Shown here piece by piece: positions 1-7,921 of a stretch of 30,027 nt of DNA. The first letter of the stretch is position 1; every line of letters starts with the position of its first letter. A model generated the notes under the pieces. The model ran no database searches, had not been told where the DNA came from, and saw nothing but the letters and a program-made list of their open reading frames with translations. The translations under genes were made by a program, and so were the position numbers. The stretch is taken from positions 1 to 30,027 of the forward strand of contig JAKSDL010000229.1 of assembly GCA_022360105.1 (NCBI GenBank), in the 5' to 3' direction. Source of the stretch: Pseudomonadota bacterium. Its GTDB lineage: Bacteria; SAR324; XYD2-FULL-50-16; JAHJRI01.

Positions 1-1043
1 CCAACTACTCCCTTTTGAAATGCAGTTGCCGTCAATTCCGCACCGGTCTGGCCGCTTGACCAGGCACCTGTCAGGATCAATACCAGTCCTGTCATCGTAC
101 AAACGATCAAGGTATCGATAAAAGTCTGGGTCATTGAAACCAGGGCTTGAGTTGTCGGATGCTTGGTTTTAGCAGCGGCGGCGGCGATAGGCGCGCTACC
201 AAGTCCTGATTCGTTTGAAAACACACCTCGAGCAACACCAAATCGGATTGCCATCATAATAGTCGCACCTGCAAATCCACCGGTAGCTGCAGTTGGGTTA
301 AACGCCTGCTTAACTATCAAGGCAAAGGCTGCCGGTACACCGCTGATATGAGTGATAATGATGTAGAGGGAAGCAAGAATGTAAAAGACAACCATAATTG
401 GTACCAGGTAGCTTGTAACCTTGGCAATAGACTTAATACCACCCAAAATTACAACAGCAGACAGGACCATCATGATCAGACCTGTCACCCAGAAGGGAAC
501 GTTAAATGTAGCTTCAACAGCATCAGCTACTGAGTTCGCCTGAACCATGTTTCCAATTCCGAAAGCGGCGATGGCTGCGAATACGGCAAATACGGCTCCA
601 AGCCAAGGCAGTTTCAACCCTTTGGAGATGTAGTACATGGGACCACCACTCATTTCACCGTTCTCATCGACTTCACGATACTTCACTGCCAGGATGGCTT
701 CTGAATACTTTGTAGCCATTCCCACCAGTCCGGTAATCCACATCCAGAACAGGGCACCAGGGCCTCCCAGGGCAATAGCTGTTGCCACACCGGCTATGTT
801 TCCGGTTCCTACGGTCGCTGCCATTGCGGTCATCAGGGCTTGAAAATGTGAAATGTCACCTTCGCCGTCGGAGTCGTCTTTTCGCTTAACGAGTGCCAGC
901 CAAAGCGCGTGCCACAATTTTGTAAACTGAAGCCCCCTTAAACTCAAAGTCAACCAAACACCGGTACCGACGAGAAGAATCAACATCGGCGGCCCCCAGG
1001 CGAATGAATTGATTGTTCCAATAATGGCGTCTAACTTTTCCAT
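1..1043 (-). CDS. Sodium:alanine/glycine symporter (AGCS family), 3' end outside window
   Basis: Inner-membrane secondary transporter that imports a small neutral amino acid with Na+. The ATG at 1043 follows a GGAG ribosome site, and the frame stays open to base 1, giving about 347 residues of a family that usually has 450-500; the C-terminal helices lie beyond the window. The N-terminus begins [19 protein letters not shown], followed by family blocks: GLQF near residue 37, [19 protein letters not shown] near 73-91, [23 protein letters not shown], and MSGGPMYYI. Later come [13 protein letters not shown] and [19 protein letters not shown]. It lies 101 bp downstream of the D-serine dehydratase gene on the same strand, so the two are probably co-transcribed. 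The substrate could therefore be D-serine, glycine or alanine, but the sequence does not decide this. Family assignment is secure; substrate is inference. Confidence 0.95.
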   Translation of the reverse strand, partial: MEKLDAIIGTINSFAWGPPMLILLVGTGVWLTLSLRGLQFTKLWHALWLALVKRKDDSDGEGDISHFQALMTAMAATVGTGNIAGVATAIALGGPGALFWMWITGLVGMATKYSEAILAVKYREVDENGEMSGGPMYYISKGLKLPWLGAVFAVFAAIAAFGIGNMVQANSVADAVEATFNVPFWVTGLIMMVLSAVVILGGIKSIAKVTSYLVPIMVVFYILASLYIIITHISGVPAAFALIVKQAFNPTAATGGFAGATIMMAIRFGVARGVFSNESGLGSAPIAAAAAKTKHPTTQALVSMTQTFIDTLIVCTMTGLVLILTGAWSSGQTGAELTATAFQKGVV

Positions 1044-1071
1044 AAAATCTCCTTTTTTTGCTGGGTTTTAA

Positions 1072-1085
1072 CAGGACAAGTCCTG
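1072..1085 (-). other. Small intergenic hairpin between dsdA and the symporter gene
   Basis: Arms CAGGAC and GTCCTG are separated by AA. The palindrome sits in the 101-bp gap inside the putative dsdA-symporter transcript, about 30 bp before the symporter start. It may be an operator or an intercistronic RNA element. It has no T-run and is not a classical terminator. Confidence 0.3.
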
Positions 1086-1144
1086 CCAAATTGCATTTTA
1101 TAAGAACAAGGATAAAAAAATCATAGTTAAGTATGGAGACTCAA

Positions 1145-2500
1145 CTATTTTCTAGATTGAGACAGCAACACGGTACCCTTAGCGTTGTATTCTTCCCAAA
1201 CATCATTTGGAACCATGGCCCCTCCTGTCGCCCAAACCAGATGGATCGAATTCCGGATTTGACCAGGCGATAGTTCGAAACGGTCCATTTCGTTTACTAT
1301 TCTGCCAAAGCCTGAAAATCCTACCGTTGCAGAAGGTTCAAGGTGAATCCCTTCGCTTTCTGCAAACAAGGTCAACAACTGATAAATTTCATCATCAGAA
1401 ACGGTGAATACTCCTGAAAGCAGATGTTGCATCGTTTTGCATACAAGACCGGATGGCCGGCTGACAGCTAAACCATCAGCATCTGTCTTTCCCGAAATTC
1501 CAAATTGTTTTGCTGAAACTTTATCATGAAGACCGGTAACCAACCCCACTAACATGGCAGGAGCCTGGACCGGTTCCCCGAAAAAACAATGAACATGATC
1601 TCCAAAGATGAGCTTTAGTCCGTAGGCTATGCCTCCAGGTCCCCCGCCAACTCCGCAAGGGAGATAGACAAAAAGCGGGTTTTCCTGATCAACAGAAATA
1701 CCTTGCTCATCAAGTTGCTTTTTGAGCCTATCAGCGGCAACAGCATATCCAAGAAAAAGGTCTTTGGAGTTTTCGTCATCCACAAAGTGGCAATATGGGT
1801 CTGCTTCTGCCTGCTCACGGCCCTGTGCCACAGCGTGACTGTAATCTGCTTCGTATTCAACAACATCGACACCTTTGGCACGAAGCAGGTCTTTCTTCCA
1901 CTGTTTGGCGTCAGCTGACATATGAACACTAACCTTAAAGCCAAGTTTGGCCCCCATAATTCCAATACTTAGTCCGAGATTTCCAGTAGACCCTACCATT
2001 ATCGAGTAGCGACTGAAACAATCCCGGATATTCTCAAGGCTGAGCTTTGAATAATCATCGTCAATTTGTATTAACCCGTTCTTTATAGCTACACTTTCCG
2101 CAAATTTCAATACCTCATATATTCCGCCCCTGGCTTTGATTGATCCTGAAATCGCAAGATGACTATCGAGTTTTACAAACAGGTTCTGAGGTAGAACGTT
2201 TGAATAAAACGGCTCGAGAGCTTGCTGCATTGAAGGAGCTTTTTGAACGGGAGATTCAATCAACCCATCCATTGCTTTGGTTTCAGCAAAAACGTCAGCT
2301 AGATAAGAACGAAAACGGGAGAGTCTTTCAGCCGCGTCGGCGACGTCTGACGAACGGAAGGGTAGCTTCGGTTTCACCTGCAAAAATGACTGTCTTTCCG
2401 GATTCAGCCAAAATACAGGCATAAGCGAAACAATTTCACTCAAAACAGGTTGTTGATTTATCCAATCAGTTATTGGTTTCCCACTGATCATTGTTTCCAT
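1145..2500 (-). CDS. dsdA: D-serine dehydratase (D-serine ammonia-lyase)
   Basis: Cytosolic PLP enzyme converting D-serine to pyruvate and ammonia. At 451 residues it is close to the E. coli DsdA length, and collinear similarity is obvious along the chain. Visible blocks are FWLNP near 30, then SGSIKARGGIYEVL at 118-131, where K122 is the expected PLP Schiff-base lysine. GSTGNLGLSIG at 170-180 and PCGVGGGPGG at 281-290 form the phosphate-binding regions, and the C-terminal block is HLVWATGGAMVPNDVW. The ATG at 2500 was chosen because it aligns with the family start; a second ATG lies three codons later and neither has a strong Shine-Dalgarno. The downstream symporter gene suggests an uptake plus catabolism pair. 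No dsdC-type LysR regulator is next to it. All recognisable catalytic motifs are intact. Confidence 0.97.
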   Translation of the reverse strand: METMISGKPITDWINQQPVLSEIVSLMPVFWLNPERQSFLQVKPKLPFRSSDVADAAERLSRFRSYLADVFAETKAMDGLIESPVQKAPSMQQALEPFYSNVLPQNLFVKLDSHLAISGSIKARGGIYEVLKFAESVAIKNGLIQIDDDYSKLSLENIRDCFSRYSIMVGSTGNLGLSIGIMGAKLGFKVSVHMSADAKQWKKDLLRAKGVDVVEYEADYSHAVAQGREQAEADPYCHFVDDENSKDLFLGYAVAADRLKKQLDEQGISVDQENPLFVYLPCGVGGGPGGIAYGLKLIFGDHVHCFFGEPVQAPAMLVGLVTGLHDKVSAKQFGISGKTDADGLAVSRPSGLVCKTMQHLLSGVFTVSDDEIYQLLTLFAESEGIHLEPSATVGFSGFGRIVNEMDRFELSPGQIRNSIHLVWATGGAMVPNDVWEEYNAKGTVLLSQSRK

Positions 2501-2586
2501 CTTCAGGTCTTTCTCATTGGCAATGAATCAGAGTCACTGGGCATAGATAGATGAGGAAACTCAATCCATCGCAAATTGATTTCAGA

Positions 2587-2615
2587 CTAATATATTGTTT
2601 TACTTACTATTGCAA
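2587..2615 (-). promoter_or_regulatory. Candidate sigma-70 promoter for dsdA
   Basis: On the minus strand, TTGCAA (2610-2615) and TATTAG (2587-2592) are separated by 17 bp in an AT-rich stretch about 90 bp upstream of the dsdA ATG. Both hexamers are imperfect, so this is only a plausible position. Confidence 0.25.
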
Positions 2616-2958
2616 CCCCAATTTTTGCCCGGCAGATTATTAATAAACACTCTTTTTTTACAAACCGGTGACTGTCCTTGATGCATTAGCCGGGGGCAGG
2701 CATGGATTTAAACACACTTTGACGATCTTTGCCGCTCTTGCCTGTATTGATATGTGCTGCCAGCCAAAACATCATCCGCTTTGTCAAAACGGGATTACCC
2801 CGGCTTTCAATCTCCCTGGAAAGCTCTTGAATTCTGTTTGTTGGTGAGTTCGTTTTCCAATCTGACAATAATTTTGTCAAAAAAATTACTTTTTGTTATT
2901 TATGTTAATTTTGTCATACTGCCGACAACCCTCACGTCAGAGTTAAATCATTAAAATA

Positions 2959-2972
2959 ATTGATTAATCAAT
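2959..2972. promoter_or_regulatory. 14-bp perfect palindrome upstream of amtB
   Basis: ATTGATTAATCAAT is identical to its reverse complement. It ends four bases before a sigma-54-like element, in the 557-bp dsdA-amtB intergenic region. It could bind a dimeric regulator. Canonical enhancer-binding protein sites are usually farther upstream, so its role is open. Confidence 0.35.
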
Positions 2973-2975
2973 AGA

Positions 2976-2990
2976 AGGCACGATGTTTGA
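2976..2990 (+). promoter_or_regulatory. Candidate sigma-54 (RpoN) promoter of amtB-glnK
   Basis: The element AGGCAC-GATGT-TTGA resembles the RpoN consensus TGGCAC-N5-TTGC. GG (2977-2978) and the G at 2989 keep the invariant -24/-12 spacing, but the final C of the -12 GC is A here. Predicted transcription would start near 3001, leaving a leader of about 57 bases before the amtB ATG. Nitrogen-regulated sigma-54 control is common for amtB/glnK operons, which raises the prior. The imperfect -12 lowers confidence. Confidence 0.45.
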
Positions 2991-3057
2991 GATAAGGAAT
3001 GAACATACAACAACACCATTGTAGTTAAACCCAAGGATTGTAACCTCAGGAGGTAAC

Positions 3058-4362
3058 ATGGAATTTACGGTAGAAATTAAATACGTTTTGGATTCAATTT
3101 GGCTGATTTTAAGTGGCTGCCTGGTGATGTGGATGGCTGCAGGATTTGCCATGCTCGAAGCCGGACTGGTCAGAACCAAAAACACAACAGCCATATTAAC
3201 CAAAAACATTTCGTTATACGCAATCGCATGCATCGCCTACTATCTGATTGGGTATAACCTGATGTACGGATCAGGCAATGCTCTCTTCGGCTATGGATTT
3301 GCCCTGGGGGGAACCTCAGTAGAAGGCGAGGCCCATAGTTTGTTATCTGATTTCTTTTTTCAGGTCGTGTTCGTAGCAACCGCAGCCTCCATTGTCTCCG
3401 GGGCGGTAGCCGAACGGATGAAGTTCTGGGCATTTATGCTGTTTACAGTGATCCTGACGGCTTTCATTTATCCTATCCAGGGACATTGGAGTTGGGGTGG
3501 ATCTGAGTTAGGCGGATTAATTTCCGGTTTCAGCGATTTTGCCGGTTCCACCATTGTTCACTCTGTGGGTGGCTGGGCCGCACTGGCTGGCGTCTTGTTA
3601 CTCGGACCCCGTTTGGGAAAGTATTCAAAAAGTGGAAAGGTTAACCCGATTCCCGGTGCAAATCTGCCGTTATCTACTTTGGGAACCTTCATCCTTTGGT
3701 TGGGATGGTTTGGTTTCAACGGGGGGTCACAATTGGCCATGAGCACGAAGGCTGATATCGACGCTATCTCCAGCGTAATTGCGAATACAAACATCGCAGC
3801 CTGTGCCGGTGCTGTGGTTGGTATGCTCCTGACTCAATTTCTCTATAAAAAGGTGGACCTCACCATGGTTCTCAATGGTGCCCTGGCCGGTTTAGTGGCA
3901 ATCACAGCCGGGCCTGATTATCCAAGTATGGGGTTAGCCTGTTTAATCGGTGGTATTGGAGGTGCCTTGGTCGTTTTTGCAGTACCTTTGATTGATCGTC
4001 TCAAAATTGATGATCCAGTGGGTGCTTTGTCCGTACATTTGGTTAATGGAATCTGGGGTACTTTGGCAGTCGGAATTTTTAATCCGGATGTCACTATTTT
4101 TGGACAGCTCAAAGGTATCTTTTTCGTAGGAATTTTTACTTTCTCAATTAGCTTCGTTGTTTGGGCCGCGATCAAATATGCTATGGGTATTCGGGTTTCT
4201 CCGGAAGAAGAAATGGAAGGGCTCGATACCAGTGAATTCGGTTTGGCGGCTTATCCTGAGTTTACCTCGGGAGCAGGAACATTCTCATCCGGTGCCTATC
4301 CACCTTCAAGTCCCGCTCCAAAGCAAGCTGGTTCGGGTGAGCTGGGCTCAGAAACTGTTTAG
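3058..4362 (+). CDS. amtB: Ammonium transporter AmtB
   Basis: Inner-membrane channel that takes up ammonium. The 434-residue protein has about eleven hydrophobic segments and the expected Amt blocks: MWMAAGFAMLEAGLVRTKN at 24-42, DFAGSTIVHSVGG at 160-172 with pore His168, and VHLVNGIWGT at 326-335 with the second pore His327. The cytoplasmic tail contains EEEMEGLD followed by SEFG, close to the usual EHG-containing motif that touches GlnK; Phe replaces the common His there. The tail continues with a Pro/Ser/Gly-rich stretch. The ATG at 3058 has an ideal AGGAGG at 3048-3053. glnK follows 65 bp downstream, giving the order amtB-glnK, the reverse of enterobacterial glnK-amtB. A candidate sigma-54 promoter precedes it. 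Confidence 0.97.
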   Translation: MEFTVEIKYVLDSIWLILSGCLVMWMAAGFAMLEAGLVRTKNTTAILTKNISLYAIACIAYYLIGYNLMYGSGNALFGYGFALGGTSVEGEAHSLLSDFFFQVVFVATAASIVSGAVAERMKFWAFMLFTVILTAFIYPIQGHWSWGGSELGGLISGFSDFAGSTIVHSVGGWAALAGVLLLGPRLGKYSKSGKVNPIPGANLPLSTLGTFILWLGWFGFNGGSQLAMSTKADIDAISSVIANTNIAACAGAVVGMLLTQFLYKKVDLTMVLNGALAGLVAITAGPDYPSMGLACLIGGIGGALVVFAVPLIDRLKIDDPVGALSVHLVNGIWGTLAVGIFNPDVTIFGQLKGIFFVGIFTFSISFVVWAAIKYAMGIRVSPEEEMEGLDTSEFGLAAYPEFTSGAGTFSSGAYPPSSPAPKQAGSGELGSETV

Positions 4363-4424
4363 TAAGATAACGTTTGAAATTCTTGTATTACTTTCTGCTT
4401 AGCATAACTATCAGAGATGAGTGA

Positions 4425-4766
<342 letters not shown>

Positions 4767-4807
4767 CTCCGCGGAACCTTTCAGCTTCCCCTCCTATCAG
4801 GATTATT

Positions 4808-4841
4808 GCTGCTGATCAAAACCAGTCTTCTGCTCAGCAGC
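4808..4841 (+). terminator. Hairpin downstream of glnK, possible terminator
   Basis: GCTGCTGA (4808-4815) and TCAGCAGC (4834-4841) form an 8-bp GC-rich stem with an 18-base loop, starting 42 bp after the glnK stop. No T-run follows, so it could be a processing or Rho-assisted end rather than an intrinsic terminator. Confidence 0.3.
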
Positions 4842-4874
4842 GGTGAAAATCGGTCGATAAATCAGTAGATTACA

Positions 4875-5125
4875 CTAGGTTCCCAACGCCTTTTCCACCT
4901 TGATTAAACCGAATCGATTATTCCGCCGAATCAATTCCATGCTCAATCCCAGCAGAATTCCAACAAAAAATACTGAAAAAGCAAGGATGTAGTAAACGCT
5001 TTGCCTTTTCAGTTCAAAGGATCACCTCGAATTGGCTCAAACACAAGCCCGTGCTTAACTGTTTTTTCAGTCTCTACAGAAATCAATATACCGTCATCTG
5101 ATTTACAGGTGGTCGCCGGCAAAGC
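4875..5125 (-). pseudogene. Frameshifted remnant of a small membrane protein
   Basis: Two minus-strand reading frames join across one apparent frameshift near 5010-5024. The upstream part (5125 down to the TGA at 5010-5012) reads KSDDGILISVETEKTV, then KHGLVFEPIRGDP. The downstream part (from 5021 to the TAG at 4875) reads FELKRQSVYYILAFSVFF, then VGILLGLSMELIRRNNRFG and a Lys-rich end. The second part has one convincing membrane helix followed by an Arg/Asn-rich positive stop, loosely like LapA/DUF1049 proteins. Neither part has a credible start with a ribosome site. A third frame further upstream (about 5130-5200) may hold more of the N-terminus. Either the gene is decayed or the assembly has an indel. 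Confidence 0.45.
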
Positions 5126-5357
5126 TCAAGAGAAAAAGTCACATTGAAAGGTTTGACCCTGGTTTTACGCGGGTAGTTGCTTATTGAAATAATACGATGA
5201 AAGGTCTTTTTTATGACTTGACAATCCTCGAATTTTGCACGAAGGTGAACATATGTATACATTCTTTTTGTCATTGTAGCAGGGTTTGAAACTGAAGAAG
5301 GGTGCGGTCAAAGGTCGGTTTTGCAGGCAAATCGTTTCATTCTGCATTGGGAGGACC

Positions 5358-5426
5358 ATGGATTGGAATAATCTGAAAATACCGGGAGGATACCCATGGC
5401 AAGAAAAAATCGCGGAAAAAAGATAG
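5358..5426 (+). CDS. Possible 22-residue upstream ORF overlapping the nuclease start
   Basis: The ATG at 5358 is preceded by GGGAGGA at 5350-5356, as good a ribosome site as that of the main gene. It encodes MDWNNLKIPGGYPWQEKIAE plus two residues and stops at 5424-5426. It thus overlaps the first ten codons of the downstream gene in another frame. It may tune translation of the downstream gene or be a fortuitous second start. No homology is claimed. Confidence 0.3.
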   Translation: MDWNNLKIPGGYPWQEKIAEKR

Positions 5427-6472
5427 AAGGTGTAAACCTTCCCATTTCCGACTTAAAACATAAAATGCCGTCTGATTACGAGAGCTTCTTCAAGGCGTTA
5501 AAAGAGAGAATTACAAGTGAACGGATAACATCTGTTTTATCGGCAAATTCCAGAATGATTGTCCTGTATTGGGATATTGGAAACATGATTCTAAAAAAGC
5601 AACAGGAGGAGGGGTGGGGCGCTAAGGTGATTGATCGGTTATCCAATGATTTGAGAGAAGCTTTTCCGGACATGACAGGTTTTTCTCTCAGAAATTTGAA
5701 ATATATGCGAAAATTTGCCGAATCATGGCCGGATCGCAAAATTGTGCAACGCACCGTTGCACAAATTCCCTGGCGCAGCAACTTAACTTTATTGGATAAA
5801 CTGAATAATCCGGAGATGCGACGTTGGTATGCTCAAAAGACGCTGGAGTATGGCTGGAGCAAAAATATCCTTGTCATCCAAATCGATAACCGGTTACACG
5901 AAAGACAAGGTCAAACCATCAATAATTTTGATGTTGCCTTGCCCCCGCTTGAGTCCGACATGGCATCCCAGGTCTTCAAGGATCCCTACATTTTTGATTT
6001 TCTGGGTACTGACGATCCAAGAAGAGAAAACGAATTGGAGCAAAAGTTAATCGATCACATCGAGCGTTTCCTGTTGGAGCTGGGTCAGGGATTCGCTTTT
6101 GTGGGGCGTCAGGTGCATCTGGAAGTGGGTGATGATGATTTTTACATGGATCTGTTGTTTTATCACCTTAAACTCAGACGCTACGTGGTGATCGAATTAA
6201 AAGCGGGAAAACTGCAGGCGGGTCATGTGAGCCAATTGGGCATGTACATGACCATTGTCGATGAAGCAATGAGACATCCGGACGACAAGTCGACCATCGG
6301 ACTTTTGCTTGTGAAGGAAAAGAACAGGTTTGTTGCCGAATATGTGCTGGCCGGATACACAAAACCTATCAGCGTGGCAGAGTGGGAAAAAGCACTTACC
6401 AAATCACTCCCGGATGAACTGAAATCAAATTTACCAACCGTGGAAGAGATTGAAGCGGAATTGTCGGATTAA
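5396..6472 (+). CDS. YhcG-type PD-(D/E)XK nuclease family protein (DUF1016)
   Basis: 358-residue protein of the YhcG/DUF1016 family. The N-terminal helical DUF1016_N part is recognisable from YESFFKALKERI, LYWDIGNMIL, VIDRLSNDLREAFPDMTGFS and LRNLKYMRKFAESWP (about 27-135). The C-terminal nuclease-like domain (about 190-340) carries FVGRQVHLEVGDDDFYMDLL and YVVIELKAGKLQAGHVSQLG, which supply the D...ExK signature (FYMDLL and IELK), so the active site appears intact. The ATG at 5396 has GGGAGGA at 5384-5390. Family members occur as orphan genes or within restriction-modification and other defence islands. No methylase or specificity subunit adjoins this one, so a role in DNA processing or defence is only a possibility. 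Confidence 0.92.
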   Translation: MARKNRGKKIEGVNLPISDLKHKMPSDYESFFKALKERITSERITSVLSANSRMIVLYWDIGNMILKKQQEEGWGAKVIDRLSNDLREAFPDMTGFSLRNLKYMRKFAESWPDRKIVQRTVAQIPWRSNLTLLDKLNNPEMRRWYAQKTLEYGWSKNILVIQIDNRLHERQGQTINNFDVALPPLESDMASQVFKDPYIFDFLGTDDPRRENELEQKLIDHIERFLLELGQGFAFVGRQVHLEVGDDDFYMDLLFYHLKLRRYVVIELKAGKLQAGHVSQLGMYMTIVDEAMRHPDDKSTIGLLLVKEKNRFVAEYVLAGYTKPISVAEWEKALTKSLPDELKSNLPTVEEIEAELSD

Positions 6473-6590
6473 CAACAACTTTAGAAAGTGTTTGCCCGTA
6501 AACCATGCGGTAAGAACCAGTGAAAGGTAAATAGTTTGTGCAATTACTCCTCGTATTTTTTTCCAATATCCGGTGTGGCATAACGTTTTG

Positions 6591-6989
6591 TCAGTTCATT
6601 TCATCAACAATACCGCCGGCAATGAGAAGATCGTTTAAGACCTCGCATTCCCGGCAGATTTTAAGCTTTTCATTGCAATTGTTATCTACGGTGCCGTTAC
6701 ACCTCGTTCCACAGATAAACCAACACATATCACCACTTTGAAACTCAAAAGCCGGACATTGCTCTTTGTTGATACACTTTTTTCTTTCCCAGCATGGTTT
6801 ATCAACCCTGTTGTGCCCGATCTGTTTTGTCAGGAAAAAATAAAGTTGGCGTTCCACATGTATGGGAACATTGCGCCAACCCTGCTCATAGCTGTGGATC
6901 GTCTTGATCGAAACTCCAAGTAACTCACTGATCTGTTTTTGTGTTTTATTCAGAGTTTTGCGGACAAGGGAGAATTCACTTTTATTCAA
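6591..6989 (-). CDS. HTH (Xre-like) regulator with C-terminal Cys-rich two-CW domain
   Basis: The 132-residue protein has an N-terminal helix-turn-helix at about 5-52 (LNKTQKQISELLGVSIKTIH, then SYEQGWRNVP). The Cys-rich tail has CW at 66-67 and 89-90, with further Cys at 72, 78, 93, 97, 105, 112 and 115. The pattern CWExxxC...CPA...CWxxxGTxC is the two-CW arrangement seen in deltaproteobacterial regulatory proteins, presumably a metal or Fe-S site. The start is TTG at 6989, because AGGAGG lies just upstream and no ATG is available. It lies 92 bp downstream of the DUF1641 gene on the same strand, so it may be the last gene of the sqr operon. A redox- or metal-sensing regulator is a reasonable inference; targets are unknown. 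Confidence 0.85.
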   Translation of the reverse strand: MNKSEFSLVRKTLNKTQKQISELLGVSIKTIHSYEQGWRNVPIHVERQLYFFLTKQIGHNRVDKPCWERKKCINKEQCPAFEFQSGDMCWFICGTRCNGTVDNNCNEKLKICRECEVLNDLLIAGGIVDEMN

Positions 6990-7081
6990 TAGCCCCTCCT
7001 CTTTGAAGCTATAATATCAAATACGCTTGTGACGATTCGATATCGCATTTCCGGGTGGTCAAACACAACGCTCAATCGGCT

Positions 7082-7807
7082 TCAAGCTGCAGGCTTTTCT
7101 TTGACCGCTGCCATAACAGACGACAATTCAATCAAAATACCAAGACCATCCTGCACATCGCTCCGTCTTAAAGCTGAGAGCATACCAAAAACACCGCGAA
7201 TGGGCTTGGCATTTTCCAAATCTGTTTCATTAAACTTGAGTCCGATTTTTTCGAGGATAGTAGTCATTTTTTTCAGAAAGGTAAACAAACCCTTGTTTTT
7301 TACGATTTCGAGTTTGTCAACTAAATCGTTAAAAAACAGCAGGCTAAGCGATCCCACATCTTTTTTAAACTCCAGGGCGGAATTCAGAAGCCTTATCGAT
7401 TCAGCCAGATTTCCCATATTGGCTAAGGTTTGCTTTAAAGCCTCTTTAACATCCTCTCCATCGATGCCATGGAGTGTCGAATGGAGAAACGAAACGTACG
7501 ACTGAAAAATATCCCTGCTATAAGGTTCAATTTCTTTTTTTAGCTCGATCATACTGCTTAAGGTCTTCAAAGCTTCAGCCATATTTCCGCTTGAGATTAA
7601 CAACTGACCAATTAAATCACCAATATCCTCTATTTTAAATTTCTTATCGAGCCCCCCAAGTTTGCCAATGACTTCCTGCATCAGGTCATTAAAAACAGGC
7701 TCCAACTCCTTTTTCAGCTCGACATATGGCATGATGGCTCGTTTTGCTTCTTGAACGTCGTTAGTTAGTTCATCAAGTTTTGCTAGAATTTTTTCTTCGT
7801 TGGTCAT
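7082..7807 (-). CDS. DUF1641 protein, partner of sulfide:quinone reductase
   Basis: Soluble, mostly helical 241-residue protein of the DUF1641 group, which commonly neighbours sqr or flavocytochrome-type genes. A unit of about 58 residues recurs: ELKKELEP at 30-37, ELKKEIEP at 88-95 and EFKKDVGS at 146-153. A second anchor, SGNMAEALKTL near 73 and MGNLAESIRLL near 131, has the same spacing. The C-terminal KPIRGVFGMLSALRRSDVQDG is the most conserved part of the family as I recall it. There is no signal peptide or membrane helix. The ATG at 7807 has an AGGAGG-type site immediately upstream. It follows sqr by 114 bp on the same strand. Molecular function is unknown; an accessory role in sulfide oxidation is inferred from neighbourhood. 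Confidence 0.85.
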   Translation of the reverse strand: MTNEEKILAKLDELTNDVQEAKRAIMPYVELKKELEPVFNDLMQEVIGKLGGLDKKFKIEDIGDLIGQLLISSGNMAEALKTLSSMIELKKEIEPYSRDIFQSYVSFLHSTLHGIDGEDVKEALKQTLANMGNLAESIRLLNSALEFKKDVGSLSLLFFNDLVDKLEIVKNKGLFTFLKKMTTILEKIGLKFNETDLENAKPIRGVFGMLSALRRSDVQDGLGILIELSSVMAAVKEKPAA

Positions 7808-7921
7808 GTGAGGTCCTCCTTAAGTGAATTGCATGATTAACCAAAGATCCGAAGCTGATCAATCATGCTTTTGGATAGTGATATCAGCATGATTTGATTA
7901 GCCAAACCAGTTCATTTGTTT

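Noticed and set aside
2686..2880. 64-codon minus-strand frame upstream of dsdA, TTG start
   Set aside because: No ribosome site, no recognisable domain and odd composition at its end. It could be a decayed fragment but I cannot support it as a gene.
5396..6472. YhcG-type nuclease as part of a restriction-modification or defence island
   Set aside because: No methylase, specificity, toxin-antitoxin or phage gene nearby; neighbours are nitrogen and sulfur metabolism genes.
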